Below, one piece after another: positions 60,187 through 64,000 of a stretch of 64,000 bases of DNA. Source of the DNA: Chitinophaga flava (GTDB taxonomy: Bacteria; Bacteroidota; Bacteroidia; Chitinophagales; Chitinophagaceae); assembly GCF_003308995.1 (NCBI RefSeq), contig NZ_QFFJ01000001.1, positions 3,844,001 to 3,908,000 of the forward strand, given 5' to 3'. The notes beneath the pieces were generated by a model. The model was not told the DNA's origin. It worked only from the letters and a program-made list of their open reading frames with translations, and ran no database searches. The stretch's first letter is position 1. Each line of letters begins with the position of its first letter. A program made the position numbers and the translations under genes.

Positions 60187-60209
60187 TCATCAGCAGAAAA
60201 GATTTGTAT

Positions 60210-61610
60210 ATGAAAAAGATCATGCAACTTGTTTTAGGTGGAAGCCTGATGATAGGAGCTGCCAGCTGTAAGAAATACCTGGAGATAGTACCCAAGGGAG
60301 AGAAAATCCCGCAAACGCTGGCAGACTATAAACCACTGGTAGAGAGCAAAAGCGCTCATACTTTTGATTATACCAACCAGGCTGTGGTAGCCAATGAATT
60401 TTATACACCCCAGCAGCAACAGGTAGCTATAAACCTGAGTACCATTAATTTTAACTGGCAGGAAGACAAAAGCAGGGCTGAGCTGATCATTGATGATGCG
60501 GCTTATAATGGAGCTTATGCCGGTATTTTCATTTATAACACGCTGGTGAATAATGTCCCGGATGCTATAGAAGGATCTGCTGCCGGAAAGGCCCAGCTGG
60601 TGGCGCAGGCCCGTGTGGCAAGAAGTATGCTTTACTTTTATCTGGTGACTTCCTACGCCAGAATGTATGATGCGGCTACAGCAGCCAGCGATCCGGCTGT
60701 ACCTTTCAATATTACCGGCGATGCCGAAGACAAACCAGAGCAGGTATCTGTTCAGAAGATCTACGACTTCATCCTGCAGGATGTGAATGCAGCGCTGCCG
60801 GACTTGCCAAAGACTGCTGAAAATGCTTACTACGCCAATAAAGGAGCAGGATATGCTTTTCTGTCGAGGGTACACCTGTTCATGAAACATTATGATGAAG
60901 CAGCCGGCTTTGCCGATAAAGCACTGGCTGAAAATAGTGTTCTGTTTGATTATCCTGGTTATTACAATGATAACAAGGCAGTACTGGAGAAGCCCACGTT
61001 GTCTGTGAATACGCCGAAGTTTGAGTTCACCAACCCGGAGAATTATATTTTCCATTATGGCGGCAGTATTGCGCAGCTGCAGGGTTTTTATGCCTCTTCC
61101 ATGCGTTATGCTGATTCTGCGCAGTATGATAAGGGAGATGCCCGTTTGCTGGTCAATTTTGCACCGAGAAGTCTGGGCCCTACATCAGAAACGATCTGGT
61201 CTTACAGAAGGAATGATAACGTGAACGTGGGTGGTATCCGCACACCGGAGATGTACTACATTAAAGCGGAGTGTCTGGCCCGTGCGGGTAAGATGGGAGA
61301 GGCTATGGCCGCGCTGAATACCGTACGTCGCAAACGTATACTGGCGGCTTCTTATACAGATGTTGCCGCCAACACGCCGGAAGAGGCCATCAGCCTGATA
61401 CGGAGAGAGCTGCGTTGTGAATACAGAGGAACAGGTATGATATATCTGGATTATCGCCGCTTCAACAACGACCCGCAGTACAAGGCTACCATCACAAAGG
61501 TGGAAGGCACCAGAACCTATTCCATCAAGCCGGAATCACTGATGTGGATCATGCCTTTTTCTGTAAAGGCACTGGCTTACAATAAAACATTGCAGCAAAA
61601 TTCCAAGTAG
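60210..61610 (+). CDS. RagB/SusD family nutrient-uptake outer-membrane lipoprotein
   Basis: This 466-residue lipoprotein starts at the ATG 60210 (an in-frame TTG at 60204 is less likely). The signal peptide ends in GAASC, with lipidated Cys20. TPR-like helices follow (ARVARSMLYFYLVTSYARMY, a typical SusD block), and the C-terminal part has PEMYYIKAECLARAGKMGEA and LRCEYRGTGMIYLDYRRFN. It caps the SusC barrel and binds the ligand. It is somewhat shorter than many SusD proteins. No polysaccharide-degrading enzyme follows, so the substrate is probably not a large glycan. A terminator follows at 61644. Confidence 0.94.
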   Translation: MKKIMQLVLGGSLMIGAASCKKYLEIVPKGEKIPQTLADYKPLVESKSAHTFDYTNQAVVANEFYTPQQQQVAINLSTINFNWQEDKSRAELIIDDAAYNGAYAGIFIYNTLVNNVPDAIEGSAAGKAQLVAQARVARSMLYFYLVTSYARMYDAATAASDPAVPFNITGDAEDKPEQVSVQKIYDFILQDVNAALPDLPKTAENAYYANKGAGYAFLSRVHLFMKHYDEAAGFADKALAENSVLFDYPGYYNDNKAVLEKPTLSVNTPKFEFTNPENYIFHYGGSIAQLQGFYASSMRYADSAQYDKGDARLLVNFAPRSLGPTSETIWSYRRNDNVNVGGIRTPEMYYIKAECLARAGKMGEAMAALNTVRRKRILAASYTDVAANTPEEAISLIRRELRCEYRGTGMIYLDYRRFNNDPQYKATITKVEGTRTYSIKPESLMWIMPFSVKALAYNKTLQQNSK

Positions 61611-61643
61611 GAAATAAAACCAACCACCATAATTAGAACCACA

Positions 61644-61674
61644 GGTCGCCGGTAATTGCCGGCGGCCTTTTTTT
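61644..61674 (+). terminator. Intrinsic terminator of the susCD operon
   Basis: GGTCGCCGG (61644-61652) pairs with CCGGCGGCC (61659-61667) with one G-T pair around a 6-nt loop, followed by seven T residues. Confidence 0.85.
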
Positions 61675-62386
61675 ATCCGTGGGTGTTGCCGTTCAGTTGC
61701 AAGATAAGATCAGGATCAGGAGAGTTTTGAAGATATTTATCCCGTTCGCTGAAGCGGCATACGCCCGGGTAATCACCTCTGAATTTCATCATGTCTTCTA
61801 TAAGCTGGAAATGCAGATGCGGTGGCCATCCTCCGTTTTCGGCAGGAGTGCCGAAGTAGCCCAGCTGCTGGCCAGCCACGACTGGCATATTTTCGTATAG
61901 CCCTTGCAGGTTGGAGATGCTGAGATGTCCATAGAGCGTATGGAAAGTATATCCCTCCAGCTTATGTTGTAGGATGATGGTAGCGCCGTAGTCACCGAAG
62001 TGATCATTAAAGCGGAAGCTGTGAATATGGCCATTCAGTGGCGCAAAAACAGGGGTGCCTGCTGCGCCCCAGACATCTATGCCCAGGTGCAGTCTGCGTG
62101 GCTCTTCTCCGGCGTCAAAGTGAGGACTAACGGCGTAGATGGTCCGGTGTTCGCTGTATCCGCCAATGCCCAGCCGGCAACTGTTGGCCTTCAATGTTCG
62201 CGTAATATAATTGCAGAACTTTTTGATATTGTTCAAAGTGGCTTTAGTCAGGATAGTGTTGCTGGCAGTAAAGTCCATGACCAATAACTGCTCATCCGGA
62301 TGAATCAGAGCTATGACCGGCTTAAAGGTGGATTGATATTTCTTTAATACCTCCTGTAGCATATTTCGCTGGCTTAAACTGTACAT
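61673..62386 (-). CDS. M23 family metallopeptidase
   Basis: This 237-residue protein has a C-terminal LytM/M23 peptidase domain (about 100-215). Zinc-ligand motifs are intact: HLGIDVWGAAG (His-x3-Asp), YTFHTLYGHLS, and PPHLHFQL (His-x-His). This predicts active peptidoglycan endopeptidase chemistry. No signal peptide is visible, which is odd for a cell-wall enzyme, though M23 domains of this subfamily also occur fused to metabolic enzymes. The N-terminal 90 residues are unrecognised. It diverges from the Lgt-like/radical SAM operon, with only 20 nt between the two start codons. Confidence 0.87.
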   Translation of the reverse strand: MYSLSQRNMLQEVLKKYQSTFKPVIALIHPDEQLLVMDFTASNTILTKATLNNIKKFCNYITRTLKANSCRLGIGGYSEHRTIYAVSPHFDAGEEPRRLHLGIDVWGAAGTPVFAPLNGHIHSFRFNDHFGDYGATIILQHKLEGYTFHTLYGHLSISNLQGLYENMPVVAGQQLGYFGTPAENGGWPPHLHFQLIEDMMKFRGDYPGVCRFSERDKYLQNSPDPDLILQLNGNTHG

Positions 62387-62406
62387 CTAAATATAAATAT
62401 TAATTT

Positions 62407-63189
62407 GTGTATAAAATAATCTGCTGGACTGTGGTATATCCTGTATATGTTTCCATCGCTTCTTTACATCTTCCATTACATGCTGTTATGGAAACACTGG
62501 GTATGTTTATCGGTTTCCGGTATTTTTTGTATTTGCGCAAACGGCAGGGGGACCAGGTGTCGGGTGATAACCGTATCTGGTCTTTAATAGGCGCTACTTT
62601 CGGAGCCTTGCTGGGCAGTCGTTTGCTGGGATCCCTGGAGAACCCTCCGGGCTTATGGCAGGCCGATCATCCGCTTTATTACATCTACCAGAACAAAACG
62701 ATCGTGGGTGGGCTACTTGGTGGGTTGGCAGGAGTGGAAATAATCAAAAAAATTATTGGTGAACGCCAGTCTACCGGTGATCTCTTTACCTACCCGCTGA
62801 TATTGGCTATGATTATCGGGCGGATAGGTTGTTTCAGCATGGGGATTTATGAAGAAACGTATGGTGTGCCTACTTCTTTACCCTGGGGGATGAACCTGGG
62901 TGATGGTCTTCACCGGCATCCGGTGGCGCTATACGAGATCGTTTTTCTGTTGTTGTGGTGGCAGCTGTTTCGCTACCTGAGCCGGCGTTATGTGCTCGTC
63001 AGCGGTGGTCGTTTTAAACTCCTGATGATCGGTTATCTGTTGTTCCGCTTCCTGCTGGATTTTATCAAGCCCGGTTACCGTTTTGCTTTTGGACTCGGGT
63101 CTATACAACTGGCCTGCCTGGCTGGACTGATCTACTATTCACCGGTTATCTTTTCTCCTTCACGATTAATTCAGAAACAGTATGCCTGA
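62407..63189 (+). CDS. Divergent Lgt-like (prolipoprotein diacylglyceryl transferase family) membrane protein
   Basis: This 260-residue membrane protein of the Lgt fold has about seven helices. The Lgt signature is recognisable at about 138-161 (IGRIGCFSMGIYEETYGVPT, then SLPWG) with the Arg143-equivalent kept, and RHPVALYEI follows. However, the FHGG segment that holds the essential His103 in Escherichia coli Lgt reads TIVGGLLGG here, and the late Arg239 region reads FIKPGYRF. The start is GTG at 62407. An ATG at 62488 would remove the first loop. It overlaps the radical SAM gene by 8 nt, so the two are translated together. Canonical lipoprotein modification is unlikely. Another lipid substrate is probable (inference). 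Confidence 0.82.
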   Translation: MYKIICWTVVYPVYVSIASLHLPLHAVMETLGMFIGFRYFLYLRKRQGDQVSGDNRIWSLIGATFGALLGSRLLGSLENPPGLWQADHPLYYIYQNKTIVGGLLGGLAGVEIIKKIIGERQSTGDLFTYPLILAMIIGRIGCFSMGIYEETYGVPTSLPWGMNLGDGLHRHPVALYEIVFLLLWWQLFRYLSRRYVLVSGGRFKLLMIGYLLFRFLLDFIKPGYRFAFGLGSIQLACLAGLIYYSPVIFSPSRLIQKQYA

Positions 63190-64000
63190 AAAAAATTATA
63201 CCTACTACGACTTTACAGTGAGCATCTGTAGTACCTGTTTACGGCGTGTAGACGCTAAAGTTATATTTGAAGATAACAAGGTGTTTATGTTAAAAAACTG
63301 CCCTGAACATGGGCGGGAAAAAGTGCTCATCGCTACGGATATTGATTATTATAAAAATACCCGTAACTATAACAAGCCTTCGGAAGCACCGCTGAAAACC
63401 AATACCCGCACACATTACGGCTGTCCATATGATTGTGGGCTATGTCAGGATCATGAACAACATTCCTGTCTTTCAGTGATAGAGGTGACAGATCGTTGTA
63501 ATCTTACCTGCCCTACCTGTTACGCGATGTCTTCACCACATTATGGCCGTCATCGTACGCTGGAAGAGATAGAACAGATGCTGGACATCATTGTGGCCAA
63601 CGAAGGACAGCCTGACGTAATACAGCTCAGTGGCGGGGAGCCCACCATACATCCACAGTTTTTTGAAATACTGGACATCGCCAAACGTAAGCCCATCAGG
63701 CATCTGATGATCAATACCAATGGTGTCCGGATTGCAAAGGACAAAGAATTTACCGCCAGACTGGCTACCTATATGCCCGATTTTGAAGTGTATCTTCAGT
63801 TCGATTCCTTCAAGCCGGAAGCTCTGGAACGGATGCGTGGGAAAGACCTAACCGATGTAAGAAAACAGGCACTGGAAAACCTGAATGAAGTAAATCTTAG
63901 CACCACGCTGGTGGTCACCTTACAGCGCGGCGTCAATGACGACGAGATGGGCAAAATCATTGACTATGCCCTGCAACAGCGATGTGTAAGAGGAGTTACT
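63182..64000 (+). CDS. Radical SAM protein resembling tetraether lipid synthase (Tes), partial
   Basis: The first 273 residues are visible; the gene runs off the window. An N-terminal metal-site candidate has ICSTC (Cys16, Cys19) and NCPEHG (Cys40, His43). A second cluster motif follows, YGCPYDCGLC (Cys81, Cys85, Cys88). The radical SAM CxxxCxxC is DRCNLTCPTCY (Cys106, Cys110, Cys113), and the SAM-binding LSGGEPTIHP comes next. This order, including CPYDCGLC before CNLxCPxCY, matches the COG1964 group that includes archaeal Tes (MJ0619), which joins lipid chains by carbon-carbon bonds. There is no signal peptide. It is co-translated with the Lgt-like gene. The substrate is unknown, and the C-terminal half cannot be judged. 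Confidence 0.87.
   Translation, partial: MPEKNYTYYDFTVSICSTCLRRVDAKVIFEDNKVFMLKNCPEHGREKVLIATDIDYYKNTRNYNKPSEAPLKTNTRTHYGCPYDCGLCQDHEQHSCLSVIEVTDRCNLTCPTCYAMSSPHYGRHRTLEEIEQMLDIIVANEGQPDVIQLSGGEPTIHPQFFEILDIAKRKPIRHLMINTNGVRIAKDKEFTARLATYMPDFEVYLQFDSFKPEALERMRGKDLTDVRKQALENLNEVNLSTTLVVTLQRGVNDDEMGKIIDYALQQRCVRGVT

Noticed and set aside
1..64000. tRNA, rRNA, CRISPR arrays, prophage or transposase genes
   Set aside because: I looked through the intergenic stretches for cloverleaf-like arms, regular spaced repeats and transposase motifs and found none that hold up.

Overview
The window looks like chromosome of a member of the Bacteroidota, most likely Chitinophagaceae (Chitinophaga or a close relative). 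The reasons are a SusC/SusD pair with its own ECF sigma factor and FecR anti-sigma factor, a PorP/SprF-type outer-membrane protein, a malic enzyme fused to a phosphotransacetylase-like domain, an atpB-E-F-H-A gene order, and many TAnnTTTG boxes (the Bacteroidota -7 element) just upstream of genes. Shine-Dalgarno sequences are rare. I see no tRNA, rRNA, CRISPR array, prophage or insertion-sequence transposase. The first and last genes are cut by the window edges.

Layout. 1-6.6 kb: partial DUF4293 membrane protein, maeB, an unknown protein with kinase-like motifs, an MlaE/MlaF lipid ABC pair without its MCE partner, and sucD. 6.7-15.8 kb: a 2020-residue alpha-2-macroglobulin with an intact thioester motif, an FAD oxidoreductase, and aspS. 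16.0-20.8 kb: a glucosaminidase, two SGNH proteins and an MBOAT acyltransferase in one operon, probably a cell-envelope O-acetylation module. 20.9-27.7 kb: an AraC-type regulator, an OprO/P-type porin, a PhoB/PhoR-like two-component pair, and a large secreted protein of unknown family with a clan-CD-like His/Cys pair. 27.8-34.2 kb: an ABC exporter and the ATP synthase genes atpB, E, F, H and A; atpG does not follow. 34.2-40.6 kb: a 0.7-kb gene-poor gap, PorP/SprF, a TPR-PD40 protein without OmpA domain, a TonB-dependent receptor and a small secreted protein. 40.7-50.2 kb: housekeeping genes (winged-helix regulator, pdxA, rsmA, a 2-hydroxyacid dehydrogenase, greA, HIT protein, ruvC, a membrane flippase-like protein, DUF3108, ruvB) and two orphan OmpR-type response regulators. 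50.3-61.6 kb: secreted proteins, an M28 peptidase, a lipoprotein, and a SusC/D locus with sigma factor, anti-sigma factor and a secreted endonuclease/exonuclease/phosphatase protein. 61.7-64 kb: an M23 peptidase diverging from a two-gene operon of a divergent Lgt-like membrane protein and a radical SAM enzyme resembling tetraether lipid synthase (Tes).

The best candidate for an undescribed system is the Lgt-like plus Tes-like radical SAM operon at 62407-64000: a membrane enzyme of a diacylglyceryl-handling fold coupled by an 8-bp overlap to a radical enzyme of a family known to join lipid chains. Other strong items are a 177-bp nested palindrome whose ends are exactly the stop codons of two convergent genes (49011-49187), a terminator-like attenuator in the greA leader, a cryptic caspase-fold candidate (25451-27655), and a probable CTG start codon at 46397.

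Long multi-step hairpins between genes recur through the window (2735-2791, 20812-20859, 40562-40644, 49011-49187, 53636-53764). Several genes start with non-ATG codons: TTG at 27804, 46365 and 55571, GTG at 29800 and 62407, and probably CTG at 46397.
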